A program made the translations under genes and the position numbers. From Pseudoramibacter faecis (GTDB taxonomy: Bacteria > Bacillota > Clostridia > Eubacteriales > Eubacteriaceae), in NCBI RefSeq assembly GCF_036289405.1, contig NZ_JAYFFI010000014.1, positions 1 to 51,018 of the forward strand: 51,018 nucleotides of DNA, read 5' to 3'. This document shows, piece after piece, positions 17,086-24,704 of this stretch. The notes under the pieces were generated by a model. The model saw only the letters and a program-made list of their open reading frames with translations, was not told where the DNA came from and did not search any database. Each line of letters starts with the position of its first letter. Positions within the stretch are counted from its first letter, which is position 1.

Positions 17086-17914
17086 AATAATTAGCTCAGA
17101 GAGTTTAAAAGGTAAAGTAAAAAATATCGCAAAAAATAAAAATTTAAGCTCACAGGAAGTCTTGCAGATGTTTTTCTTTGAGAGATTCTTAGAAAAGAAA
17201 GATTATCTCGTTCAGAATATAAATTTAATTTCGTAATTAAAGGTGGACTCTTAATATCGCCGATGATCGGTATAGATAATAGGACAACAATGGATATGGA
17301 TACGACTGTGAAAGGAATTCCGTTAAAAGAAGATGTAATTAAGAATATCGTTTCAGAATTATAGATATAAAAGTTGATGACGGAATACATTTTGAAATTA
17401 CAGATATAACTCATATTCGAGAAGAATCAGAGTACATTTGATTGCAATCTTTGGAAAGATAAGAAATGCAATGAAAATAGATATTACGACAGGCGATGCA
17501 ATTACACCAAAAGAAATAGAATATGTATATCCTTGTATGTTTAGGGAAGAAGGGCTTAAGGTGCTTGCATATCCTCTTGAAACCATACTTGCGGAAAAGT
17601 ATGAAAATGTTATAAAAAGGAATATATCTACAACGAGGATGAGAGATTTCTATGATTTATATAGCCTGTATAATTTGCGGAAAGAAGAGATTGATTTTAA
17701 TGTTTTAAAACAGGCTGTTTTATCAACTGCAAGGAAAAGAGATAGTATATCTTTTATGAAAGAGGCAAAGGAAATTATAAACGATATTAAGGAAGATAGT
17801 TATTTAAAAGAATTATGGAGAGTTTATTTGAAAGACAATCCATATATAAAAGAGCTTAATTTTCCCGATACAGTAGAAGTTGTTAAGATAATAGCTGAAA
17901 AAATAACAATTTAA
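17075..17914 (+). pseudogene. AbiEii-type nucleotidyltransferase toxin, multiply frameshifted
   Basis: The gene begins ATG inside the end of the antitoxin (MCYKIISSESLKGKVKNIA). It shows the AbiEii landmarks FVIKGGLLIS, TTMDMDTTVKG and MKIDITTGDAITPKEIEY, LETILAEKYEN and TTRMRDFYDLY. At least three indels break it: about four extra bases near 17197, one missing base near 17360, and about 14 missing bases near 17437. The final 158 codons are open. The toxin uses a DNA polymerase beta-like fold to transfer nucleotides; no active product is possible here. Partner antitoxin is also broken, so the pair probably decayed together. Confidence 0.85.
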
Positions 17915-17925
17915 GGAGATAAAGA

Positions 17926-19257
17926 TTATCTCTCCATCTCCTTGCACATGTAAATTCCATAATTTTTTCGTATTTGATAAAGCTCGTCCATCGTCGATTT
18001 TGAGGAAGAATACTCCTGCATAAGGATATTCTTTTTTTCTTGCAATTTATCAAGTTCAGCTAAAATATCCTTTGAATTTGGAAGTTTGGAATAGGATTTT
18101 TCAAGCTCTGAAAGGGTATTTTCATATAGGGTAATTTGAGCTTTGTACTCTTCAAAAAATGACTTATCAGACGGATTTGTCTTATATTCCTTGTAGTATT
18201 GCCTATATTTTTTTACGGCATGAACTCGTTCCATGGTGGCAGAAAGCTCCTGCATTTCCTTATCAATAGCCTTGATTTTATCTTGCAGACTTTGTCTTTC
18301 ATCGGCTGCTTTTTGAATGTACCCATCAAGCTTTTTAACAGATTTAATGCCTTGTTCTCTAAGAAAGATAACAGACTCCGCCATTGTATTCAGGTTGTGT
18401 TTGGTTGCCCAATATTCATAGCCTTTGCTTTCCTTTCCCTTTGTATTGGTATTTATGTCAATAACATTGCCGATGCGTTTTTTTACAGCGGGTGTCTTGA
18501 TAAACTCTCTTTCTGCAATTCGTTCTTTTAATCGTTCTTCAGTATAATCTTCGCCAATGGTCTTAGCTCTTGTAAATCTCGGTTTATCTTTCGGCTTAAA
18601 AGCGATGTGCTTGCCATGCTTTATTTCATAGTCAAGCTCAGCCATTTTCTTTAGAAATTCATCCCAATCCTTTGACTGTTTTATCATGCGGTCAATATCA
18701 AATTGTAACCTGCTTTTCCAAGAAGTACCTTTCTTTGCTTGCTCATTTTCATACCAAGACTTACCGTTCGTCCTATATTTTTTCTTAAAGCTTTCGTAGT
18801 GTTCATCAATGACGGAAAGGTTGTTTTCTTTGCATAGCTTATCACTCTGGTAACGGATCTTATGATAGCTTTTCTTATTGGATTGATAGCACTTGCCGGT
18901 AAACATATTCACATTGTTGAAGATGATATGATTATGGATATGTCCTTTATCTATGTGCGTCGATAACACAAACTCATACTCATCTTTGAGTATCTTTTTA
19001 CATAACTCAAGACCGATTTGATGTGCCATTTCAGGCGTTGTTTCTCCCGGTAAAAAAGATTGAATCAGATGTCTTGCAAGGACGGTTCCCTTAGTTCTCG
19101 CCTCCCTTCTTGTCCTTAAAAACTGAGTATGAGCAGTTGACTGATGGCATTTGTTGGTGCTGACTAAGAGTTGTTCATCTGTTTTATCTCCATTAACAAT
19201 ATAAGCAATGGCAAGATGAAGGGTTGATTTTATAGGATGTATTTTTGTAATCGCCAT
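17926..19257 (-). CDS. Relaxase/mobilization nuclease (MobA/VirD2-like)
   Basis: This 443-residue protein begins with the relaxase domain: MAITKIHPIKSTLHLAIAYI contains the conserved N-terminal region, and the metal-binding three-histidine motif is THIDKGHIHNHIIFN at about residue 108. Relaxases nick oriT, stay bound to the 5' end and lead it into the recipient. The C-terminal half is rich in coiled-coil heptads (about residues 290-420), as is common. It lies five bases after mobC on the same strand. It appears intact, so the element could still be mobilized if a conjugation system is present. Confidence 0.88.
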   Translation of the reverse strand: MAITKIHPIKSTLHLAIAYIVNGDKTDEQLLVSTNKCHQSTAHTQFLRTRREARTKGTVLARHLIQSFLPGETTPEMAHQIGLELCKKILKDEYEFVLSTHIDKGHIHNHIIFNNVNMFTGKCYQSNKKSYHKIRYQSDKLCKENNLSVIDEHYESFKKKYRTNGKSWYENEQAKKGTSWKSRLQFDIDRMIKQSKDWDEFLKKMAELDYEIKHGKHIAFKPKDKPRFTRAKTIGEDYTEERLKERIAEREFIKTPAVKKRIGNVIDINTNTKGKESKGYEYWATKHNLNTMAESVIFLREQGIKSVKKLDGYIQKAADERQSLQDKIKAIDKEMQELSATMERVHAVKKYRQYYKEYKTNPSDKSFFEEYKAQITLYENTLSELEKSYSKLPNSKDILAELDKLQEKKNILMQEYSSSKSTMDELYQIRKNYGIYMCKEMER

Positions 19258-19262
19258 AAATT

Positions 19263-19613
19263 TTAATCACCTCCGGAAGTCCTGCTTAGAAGCAAGGAAT
19301 GAATTTGCCACAGTTCTTTTGAAAAATGTTCAATCTCTTGTTTCATATCGCCTATGTCCTCTTTATAGATAACGCCGGTCGAATTTACTCGCTTTGCAAT
19401 CTGATTGATGTTGTTTGTGGCATTGGAAAGTAAACCTTGTAAATCTCGAAACGGCTCTAAATCTATCTGATAAATTTCTTTTTTCAAAACGCACTTTCTA
19501 ATAAAATGGCTCATATTTCTGCACCTTGCGAGTTTTCTTTTCTCTTCAAAAAGAGCCTTTTCTTCTTCTGTTAATTTAATTTCAAGTCTTTCATTGCGTA
19601 ATCTGTTTGTCAT
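19263..19613 (-). CDS. MobC-like relaxosome accessory protein
   Basis: This is a 116-residue protein starting MTNRLRNERLEIKLTEEEK, followed by CRNMSHFIRKCVL, the ribbon-helix-helix part, and a C-terminal MobC motif LQGLLSNATNNINQIAKRVN. ATG at 19613 follows AGGTGGAAACATTT; the longer frame to 19685 has no such site. MobC opens the DNA at oriT for the relaxase encoded just downstream. The gene starts 72 bases after the end of rlmCD, putting the mobilization genes right at the element border. Confidence 0.85.
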   Translation of the reverse strand: MTNRLRNERLEIKLTEEEKALFEEKRKLARCRNMSHFIRKCVLKKEIYQIDLEPFRDLQGLLSNATNNINQIAKRVNSTGVIYKEDIGDMKQEIEHFSKELWQIHSLLLSRTSGGD

Positions 19614-19646
19614 AAATGTTTCCACCTGTTTTTTATATACCTTATT

Positions 19647-19681
19647 ATGGATAGCCACATTATACAAATGTGCGAATCCAT
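19647..19681. other. Nested inverted repeat upstream of mobC, candidate oriT
   Basis: ATGGAT (19647-19652) pairs with ATCCAT (19676-19681). Inside it CACAT (19656-19660) pairs with ATGTG (19668-19672), with equal three-base gaps on both sides. The structure lies between the end of rlmCD and the mobC start, exactly where the oriT of the MobC-relaxase pair is expected. No nick site was identified. Confidence 0.5.
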
Positions 19682-19685
19682 ACAT

Positions 19686-21389
19686 TTATATGAGATTAAA
19701 ATGTAAAAGTGCATCTTTAATTATTTCAACTTTTTCTTTAGACGGATGAGATTTCCTATTTTGTAAAGTCCCTTCTGTTTTTACTTCCATTTGCATTTGT
19801 ATTCCTAAATTGCGCTTTACTTCTGCAATGTACGCAGTATGCATTTTAAGATTATATTTCTCTTTTATGTATGATTGAATCATTTTATATGTAACTTTCT
19901 CTTTAGGCTTATATTCTTCTGCCTTTTCCGCAATACTCCCTATTGGAAATTTACCATTTTCATCTCCGAACTCCACTTTTACATTGATTTGGCTGTCCGG
20001 TTTTTTGTGGGAAAGAAGTACAACCGTCTCCACGTGCGGCGTTTGTGCAAACATATCCACGCATTGCACCGTCTCGACGCGATAGCCCGCGGCGACAAAG
20101 GCCGGCAAATCCCGGGCGAGGGAGCTGGCCTTGCAAGAGACGTAAACAAAACAAGCCGGGGCAAAAGCCAAAATATCCGGCAGGGCCTTGGGATGAATGC
20201 CTTCCCGCGGCGGATCAAGTACGATCACCTCCGGCGCCCCGGCGAGCTTCCCCACTTCCGCCTTTACATCGCCGGCGATAAAGGTACAGTTGGTCAGGCC
20301 GTTGGCCGTCGCGTTGGCTCTGGCCGCATCCACCGCCTCCGGCACGAGCTCAATGCCCGTCACCTGGTCCGCAATCGGGGCGAGCATCTGGGCGATGGTT
20401 CCCACCCCGCAGTACAAATCAAAAACGGCCGGCTTTTTGCCGCCGCCCCGGCGCTCAGTATAGGTCGTCACCGCCCGGCGCACCGCGGCGTAAAGCGTCT
20501 CGGCGCCGTGGGTATTGGTCTGCAGAAAAGAAAAGGGCGACACGGCAAAATCAATGCCCAAAATCGTGTCATGGATGATGCCCTCGCCCAAGAGAATCCG
20601 GCTCGTGTCGGCCCGAGCCACGTCCGACACCCCGTCATAAACCGAGTGGATCACCGTGGCGAGCCTGCCGGCGAGGGGCAAATGCTTAAGCGCCTGCACA
20701 AAGGCCGTATCATCCAATATGCCCTGGCTGGTCGTCACCAGGTTGACCATGATTTCGCCGGTGGCCGCCCCCCGACGTACCACCAGATAGCGCAGAAACC
20801 CGATGTGCGCCCGTTTGTGAAAGGCCTGAGCCCCCCGGGAACGGAAATAGTCCAGCACCGCGGCGACGATCGCCCGAAAATCCGGATGCACAAGCGCGCA
20901 GTCCTGAGCCGAAACGATATTGTAAAAATGGCCCCTTTCGTGCAGGCCGAGCATCAACGGCCCACCGGGGCAATCGTCCCCAAAAGAAAACTCCATCTTG
21001 TTGCGATAGCCGTAGATTTCCGGACTGGGCAGCGCCGGCAGGTGCTCAAACTCCGTAATACCGGTCTCCGCCAGCAGCGTCATCACCCAGCCGTCCTTCA
21101 TCGCCAGCTGCGACGGATAAGCCGTCGATTGATAGGTGCAGCCGCCGCACCGGCCGAACATCGGGCAAACCGGCGTCACGGCGTCCGGCGCCGGCGCCAG
21201 CACGTCGAGCAGCTTGCCTTCGGCCTTGCCCTTGCGCTTTTTCGAAATGCGCACCTTGAGGATCTGCCCGGGAACCGCGCCCTTCACCGCGCAGGGGATG
21301 GTGGTGTCGCCATCTTGAATCGGGCCGATGCCCTTGCCCGGATAGCGGGTGCGTTCGATTTTAACGGTGGCAATGTCCCCCTTTTTCAT
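19686..21389 (-). CDS. rlmCD: 23S rRNA (uracil-5-)-methyltransferase with element-derived C-terminus
   Basis: The protein begins with a TRAM domain (MKKGDIATVKIERTRYPGKG), then the iron-sulfur cysteines CPMFGRCGGC, and a SAM-dependent domain with FDLYCGVGTIAQML, VLDPPREG and the catalytic-cysteine motif FVYVSCKASSLARDL. It methylates uridines of 23S rRNA. The normal protein ends soon after HVETVVLLS. Here about 110 AT-rich codons follow (KPDSQINVKVEFGDENGKF ... HTAYIAEVKRNLG), supplied by the integrated element; similar tails are known on rumA genes occupied by ICEs. The catalytic core is complete, so activity is probably kept. ATG follows AGGAAGGAAAC. Confidence 0.9.
   Translation of the reverse strand: MKKGDIATVKIERTRYPGKGIGPIQDGDTTIPCAVKGAVPGQILKVRISKKRKGKAEGKLLDVLAPAPDAVTPVCPMFGRCGGCTYQSTAYPSQLAMKDGWVMTLLAETGITEFEHLPALPSPEIYGYRNKMEFSFGDDCPGGPLMLGLHERGHFYNIVSAQDCALVHPDFRAIVAAVLDYFRSRGAQAFHKRAHIGFLRYLVVRRGAATGEIMVNLVTTSQGILDDTAFVQALKHLPLAGRLATVIHSVYDGVSDVARADTSRILLGEGIIHDTILGIDFAVSPFSFLQTNTHGAETLYAAVRRAVTTYTERRGGGKKPAVFDLYCGVGTIAQMLAPIADQVTGIELVPEAVDAARANATANGLTNCTFIAGDVKAEVGKLAGAPEVIVLDPPREGIHPKALPDILAFAPACFVYVSCKASSLARDLPAFVAAGYRVETVQCVDMFAQTPHVETVVLLSHKKPDSQINVKVEFGDENGKFPIGSIAEKAEEYKPKEKVTYKMIQSYIKEKYNLKMHTAYIAEVKRNLGIQMQMEVKTEGTLQNRKSHPSKEKVEIIKDALLHFNLI
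20014..20036. other. Attachment-site region in rlmCD
   Basis: On the minus strand CACGTGGAGACGGTTGTACT encodes HVETVVL and is followed directly by AT-rich element sequence. This short conserved stretch of rumA/rlmCD is the region used by ICE integrases in other Firmicutes. The second attachment site, with the displaced original 3' end, should lie left of the window. Confidence 0.65.
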
Positions 21390-21437
21390 TCACTTGTTTC
21401 CTTCCTGATGATGGCGTCACGCCATTATTTTGCTTTG

Positions 21438-21467
21438 ATTTTAGCATAGTTTTCCGCCCATGCCCAA
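21438..21467 (-). promoter_or_regulatory. Probable promoter of rlmCD
   Basis: On the minus strand TTGGGC and TAAAAT are separated by 18 bases, with TGC before the -10 giving an extended -10. It lies about 50 bases before the rlmCD start. Confidence 0.45.
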
Positions 21468-21605
21468 TTCTATGGCGAGACCCGTTTATTTTTTAGGATT
21501 GGCCCGATTTCCGCCGCATCCATTTTTTCTTTTTGCAGCCCCTGCGTTCTCGCCATTTTTTTCGGTTGTTCCGCTAATTATTGCCTTTATTTCAGCCGCC
21601 GCTCG

Positions 21606-21614
21606 TGCTATATT
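21606..21614 (+). promoter_or_regulatory. Extended -10 promoter element of the shell-protein gene
   Basis: TGCTATATT matches the extended -10 form TGn-TATAAT and lies 45 bases before the ATG. No good -35 was found at the usual distance. Confidence 0.35.
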
Positions 21615-21658
21615 AAAAACGTATTCTAAATTGATGACGAATGAATCGAGGAAGTAAC

Positions 21659-22066
21659 ATGGCAGATTTACCGATGGAACAAATTCTAAATGAAAGAGAT
21701 GTTCTCAAATCCAACGAGGGCAAAATGCGGATCATTCAGGAAACCGTTCCCGGCAAACAGGTGACCCTCGCCCACATCATCGCGGGCCCGGAAGCCATCG
21801 TTTACCAGAAATTGGGGCTGAATCCCGCCATCGACTACTCCCAGGCCGCCATTGGCATCTTGAGCATGACCCCACCGGAGATTGCTGTGATTGCCGGCGA
21901 CATGGCCTGCAAAACCGCGCATATCGACATCGGGTTTATCGACCGTTTCAGCGGCACACTGATTTTCACCGGGCGCATTTCTGATGTTTCTTCTGCGGTT
22001 AAAGCAATTTTAAACTACTTAAAGCGAACTCTCGGGTTCACCATTTGTGATATTACCAAAACCTGA
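21659..22066 (+). CDS. Bacterial microcompartment shell protein, EutS/PduU-like
   Basis: This is a 135-residue single BMC-domain protein. After an N-terminal lead of about 22 residues it reads MRIIQETVPGKQVTLAHIIA, then AAIGILSMTPPEIAVIAGD and DIGFIDRFSGTLIFTG, ending LKRTLGFTICDITKT. These are the hallmarks of the circularly permuted EutS/PduU shell proteins, which form hexamers with a beta-barrel plug. ATG at 21659 follows GAGGAAG. The gene is alone: no other shell, enzyme or signature protein of a microcompartment is in the window, and it has its own promoter element and terminator. It may serve a compartment encoded elsewhere. Confidence 0.88.
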   Translation: MADLPMEQILNERDVLKSNEGKMRIIQETVPGKQVTLAHIIAGPEAIVYQKLGLNPAIDYSQAAIGILSMTPPEIAVIAGDMACKTAHIDIGFIDRFSGTLIFTGRISDVSSAVKAILNYLKRTLGFTICDITKT

Positions 22067-22107
22067 TCTCCATTGGCGCTTGCCAATTGTCGATACTTTC
22101 TCACCTT

Positions 22108-22139
22108 CCACCGGTTGCTGGCACGATCGGTGGTTTTTT
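22108..22139 (+). terminator. Terminator after the shell-protein gene
   Basis: CCACCG (22108-22113) pairs with CGGTGG (22128-22133), followed by six T. Confidence 0.7.
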
Positions 22140-22193
22140 GTTGGCTTCTTTTTTGTCTGCCACTGTTTCAAGTCACAGGGCATTAAAGCGCAA

Positions 22194-22243
22194 TAAAAAA
22201 CCACCGGGTGCCGCTCGTGCAAAGCGGCATCTGGTGGTTTTTA
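22194..22243 (-). terminator. Terminator after the ferredoxin gene
   Basis: On the minus strand AACCACCAGATGCCGC pairs with GCGGCACCCGGTGGTT around a short loop, followed by a run of six T. The stem is about 15 pairs long. Confidence 0.75.
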
Positions 22244-22265
22244 TCATCAAATTGTAGGTCCGAAC

Positions 22266-22436
22266 TTATTCGGCCGGTGCAATCGCGCCCATCGGGCACT
22301 GATCTGCGCAGGAACCGCAGTCGATGCAGGCATCTGCGTCGATCACGTACGGAGAACCTTCAGAAATTGCTTCGGTCGGGCACTGATCCGCGCAAGCACC
22401 GCAAGAGATACATTCGTCAGAAATTGTATAGGCCAT
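22266..22436 (-). CDS. 2[4Fe-4S] ferredoxin
   Basis: This 56-residue protein has two classical clusters: CISCGACADQCP near residue 9 and CIDCGSCADQCP near residue 38. Each gives Cys-x2-Cys-x2-Cys-x3-Cys-Pro, so eight cysteines bind two 4Fe-4S clusters. It is a low-potential electron carrier typical of clostridial fermenters. ATG follows AAAGGAG. It stands alone between its own terminator and the ricT region. The duplicated halves (SCGACADQCP and DCGSCADQCP) are nearly identical. It supports an anaerobic Firmicutes host. Confidence 0.95.
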   Translation of the reverse strand: MAYTISDECISCGACADQCPTEAISEGSPYVIDADACIDCGSCADQCPMGAIAPAE

Positions 22437-22532
22437 AATCATACTCCTTTCAGCTCTTTGATATATTAATCATTATACCCAAAGGCCGAATTAAATCAAG
22501 ATAAAACGAACACTTTTTTCAAATGATTTCGT

Positions 22533-22877
22533 TTAATCCCTTGGTTTTTTGCCGGTTTCAGCGTTTTTTTCCGTTAGCTTCGGCGAACGTTTCGTGTCTC
22601 TGACTGTCTGCCGCTGATGCGAGCCGCCATTCTCATGGCGCGCCTCTTTTCGCCCCGACGGATGATGCCGGTGCCGGGATCTGCGGTGTTCGTCTTTGCC
22701 TTCATGGCGATCGTCGTCTCGATAATCCCGATGATTTCTCCCCTTCCCGCGATGGGTGTTTTCGCCATCGCCGTCGTCACTATCGTCATGGTCCTCCTGG
22801 CGTTTTTGCTGCCGCCGCCGGTTATTCGCCTGGACATGCTTGTTCCCGGATTTCACCACTTCATCCATGCCGAAGGT
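22533..22877 (-). pseudogene. Displaced low-complexity C-terminal tail of RicT
   Basis: Directly after the frame break, another minus-strand frame reads IKTFGMDEVVKSGNKHVQ, the expected continuation of the RicT C-terminal domain. About 95 residues very rich in Arg, His, Asp, Lys and Gly follow (for example DDSDDGDGENTHRGKGR). There is no ribosome binding site of its own. A single lost base near 22877 separates it from ricT. The charged repetitive tail looks disordered and could bind RNA, which would fit the role of the RicAFT complex in RNA processing; this is inference. Confidence 0.6.
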
Positions 22878-23656
22878 TTTGATTTCCATTCGTCATTGTC
22901 CGTCTGCATTTTTACGAGCACTTTTTCTTCCAGCACGTTCAGGCGGTACACCTGGCCTTCGCCCTCCGGTGTGGTTACCCAGTTGCCGATCTTTGGCATG
23001 CGCTTGGTCACATCGTGATAAAATTCGTCCTCATAGGTCAGGCAGCAGAGCAAGCGGCCGCACACGCCGGAAATCTTAGACGAATTGAGCGACAAGCCCT
23101 GTTCCTTCGCCATTTTAATGGATACCGGACGGAAATTGTCCAGCCACTTCGAACAGCAGGTTTCCCGGCCGCAGATGCCCAGAGTGTGGAACATCTTGAC
23201 CTCGTCCCGAACGCCGATCTGCCGCAGTTCAATGCGCAGATGAAAGATCGAAGCCAATTCCCGAACCAGCTTTCTGAAATCGAGCCGCCCGTCCGCCGTG
23301 AAATAAAAGATGGCCTTCTTGCGGTCAAAGGTGAAAGATACGTTGATGAGTTTCATATCCAGCTCATTGGCCCTGGCCCGTTCGTCAAACACGTTGCGGG
23401 CTTCATTTTCCCTTTCCTTCAAGGTCTGATAGTCCTGCTGATCTTTCTCCGTCGCCACCCGCAGCACCGGCTTAGCCGGCGTCTGCAGACTGGTCTCGTC
23501 GATGGTTTTTGGCGCCAGCGCCGCCTCTCCATATTCGATCCCCTGGGCGGTTTGCACGACCAGCGGATCGCCACGGTGGATCTCAAGGCCGGTGGTGTCA
23601 AAATAATACACCTTCCCGCCCGGCTTGAATCGCACGCCGACGATTTTTATCTTCAT
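22853..23656 (-). CDS. ricT: RicT/YaaT (PSP1 domain) protein, C-terminus frameshifted
   Basis: The PSP1 domain protein starts MKIKIVGVRFKPGGKVYYFD and contains GICGRETCCSKWLDNF and SGVCGRLLCCLTYE, the cysteine motifs that hold iron-sulfur clusters in the RicA-RicF-RicT complex. That complex acts with RNase Y and in sporulation and competence signalling in Bacillus. ATG at 23656 follows AGGAGAACC and overlaps the holB stop as ATGA. The frame ends at 22853 with an atypical KSKPSAWMKW. Another frame carries the natural continuation, so the last part is displaced by a one-base indel or sequencing error. The core domain is complete. Confidence 0.85.
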   Translation of the reverse strand: MKIKIVGVRFKPGGKVYYFDTTGLEIHRGDPLVVQTAQGIEYGEAALAPKTIDETSLQTPAKPVLRVATEKDQQDYQTLKERENEARNVFDERARANELDMKLINVSFTFDRKKAIFYFTADGRLDFRKLVRELASIFHLRIELRQIGVRDEVKMFHTLGICGRETCCSKWLDNFRPVSIKMAKEQGLSLNSSKISGVCGRLLCCLTYEDEFYHDVTKRMPKIGNWVTTPEGEGQVYRLNVLEEKVLVKMQTDNDEWKSKPSAWMKW

Positions 23657-24645
23657 GATTGGTTCTCCTGTAATTCCGATATTTTTAATAACGCGGCTTC
23701 CCACTGGATGCGCGGGTTGGCGTTGGTCGTCAGCCGGCGGCCGAGCTCAAACAAAATCTCCCGGATCCCGTCGATTTGCGTCGGGCTCGCCAAGGCCATC
23801 AATTGTCCGGCATCTGCCGAAAGCGCCGACGCCCCGCGACCCGTCAAGGCCGCCGCCTGCGCTTCGCTCAACCCGCGGATCAACGCGGCGATCACCGCCT
23901 GAGCGCCAGTATCTTTGCCGATTTTTTCCGCAAAGGGAAACAGCGTCTGTAGCTGCCCCTTCAGTATATCACAAATCACCTCAAACGCCGCATGGTTTAA
24001 AACTTCGGCTGCTTCGCCCTGCCACCGGGCCAATGCCCGCCCGGGGCACCCCTGCGCGCCCTGCACCAGCGCGTCCATCTGCGCCGCTTCACAGCCGGCG
24101 GCCTCGAGCACGGCACGCATCTGCCGATCGTTTAGCGGATCGAGTGTCAATCGCTGGCACCGTGAACGAATGGTGGGTAAAATCTTTTCGCCGTTTTCCG
24201 CCAGGATGATAAACACGTTGCCCGGTTCCGGCTCTTCCAGCGATTTAAGCAGGGCATTTTGCGCCTCGGGCGTCATCGTTTCTCCCTGGGCGATCAGGCA
24301 GACGCGGCTGCCCCCATCAAAGGTGCGGGCGGCAATGGCCGTCAATAATTGCCGGACCTGGACGATCTTGATATTTTTCGCCCCTTCCTGCGGAGCTACC
24401 TTCAAAAAATCCGGATGGGTTTCCGCCGCCACGTGCCGGCAGGAGGCGCATTCGCCGCATGGCCGCTGCGCCGCCGGCGCCGTGCATAAAATCGCCTTAG
24501 CAAAAGCCCGGGCCAGCGTGGTCTTGCCGATGCCCCGCGGCCCCGTCAGCAAATACGCGTGGCTGATCTGATCCTGCTGAACGGCCCGCGTCAGCAAATT
24601 TTTAATGCGTTCCTGGCCGATGATCCCTTCAAACATGGCGCCCAT
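23653..24645 (-). CDS. holB: DNA polymerase III subunit delta'
   Basis: This is a 330-residue AAA+ protein of the clamp loader. It starts FEGIIGQERIKNLLTRAV and has the P-loop-like GPRGIGKTTLA at about residue 35, a zinc-binding cysteine cluster (CTAP...CGECASC) at about 53-67, and SLEEPEPGNVFIILAEN with the sensor region TIRSRCQRL. It loads the sliding clamp with tau/gamma and delta at the replication fork. ATG follows AAAGGAG by seven bases. It lies downstream of tmk and the decarboxylase, and overlaps ricT; the tmk-holB-ricT order is common in Firmicutes. Confidence 0.93.
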   Translation of the reverse strand: MGAMFEGIIGQERIKNLLTRAVQQDQISHAYLLTGPRGIGKTTLARAFAKAILCTAPAAQRPCGECASCRHVAAETHPDFLKVAPQEGAKNIKIVQVRQLLTAIAARTFDGGSRVCLIAQGETMTPEAQNALLKSLEEPEPGNVFIILAENGEKILPTIRSRCQRLTLDPLNDRQMRAVLEAAGCEAAQMDALVQGAQGCPGRALARWQGEAAEVLNHAAFEVICDILKGQLQTLFPFAEKIGKDTGAQAVIAALIRGLSEAQAAALTGRGASALSADAGQLMALASPTQIDGIREILFELGRRLTTNANPRIQWEAALLKISELQENQS

Positions 24646-24704
24646 GCGCGGCTCCTTTCTGATTCATTCTCGTTTGATGCCGGTTTTGTACCGTTCTTCA
24701 TGCG

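Larger units (their letters stand above)
1..20036. mobile_element. One end of an integrative conjugative/mobilizable element inserted in rlmCD
   Basis: AT-rich DNA carrying MobC twice, a relaxase, an ssb remnant, an AbiE-type module and cargo transporters ends abruptly inside the 3' part of the GC-rich rlmCD gene. The 3' end of rumA/rlmCD is a known integration site for Gram-positive ICEs. The element continues leftward out of the window; no integrase or type IV secretion genes are visible here. An IS110-family element sits inside it at about 13.7-15.7 kb. The right border is inferred from the composition change and the replaced C-terminus of rlmCD. Confidence 0.8.

Noticed and set aside
19875..21449. 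A 524-codon plus-strand frame opposite rlmCD
   Set aside because: It is antisense to a clearly conserved gene, is Arg/His-rich as expected for the mirror of GC-rich code, and has no family resemblance.
22617..23018. A hydrophobic plus-strand frame resembling a membrane protein
   Set aside because: It is the mirror of the charged RicT tail; antisense of Arg/His/Asp-rich code often looks hydrophobic. No start site.
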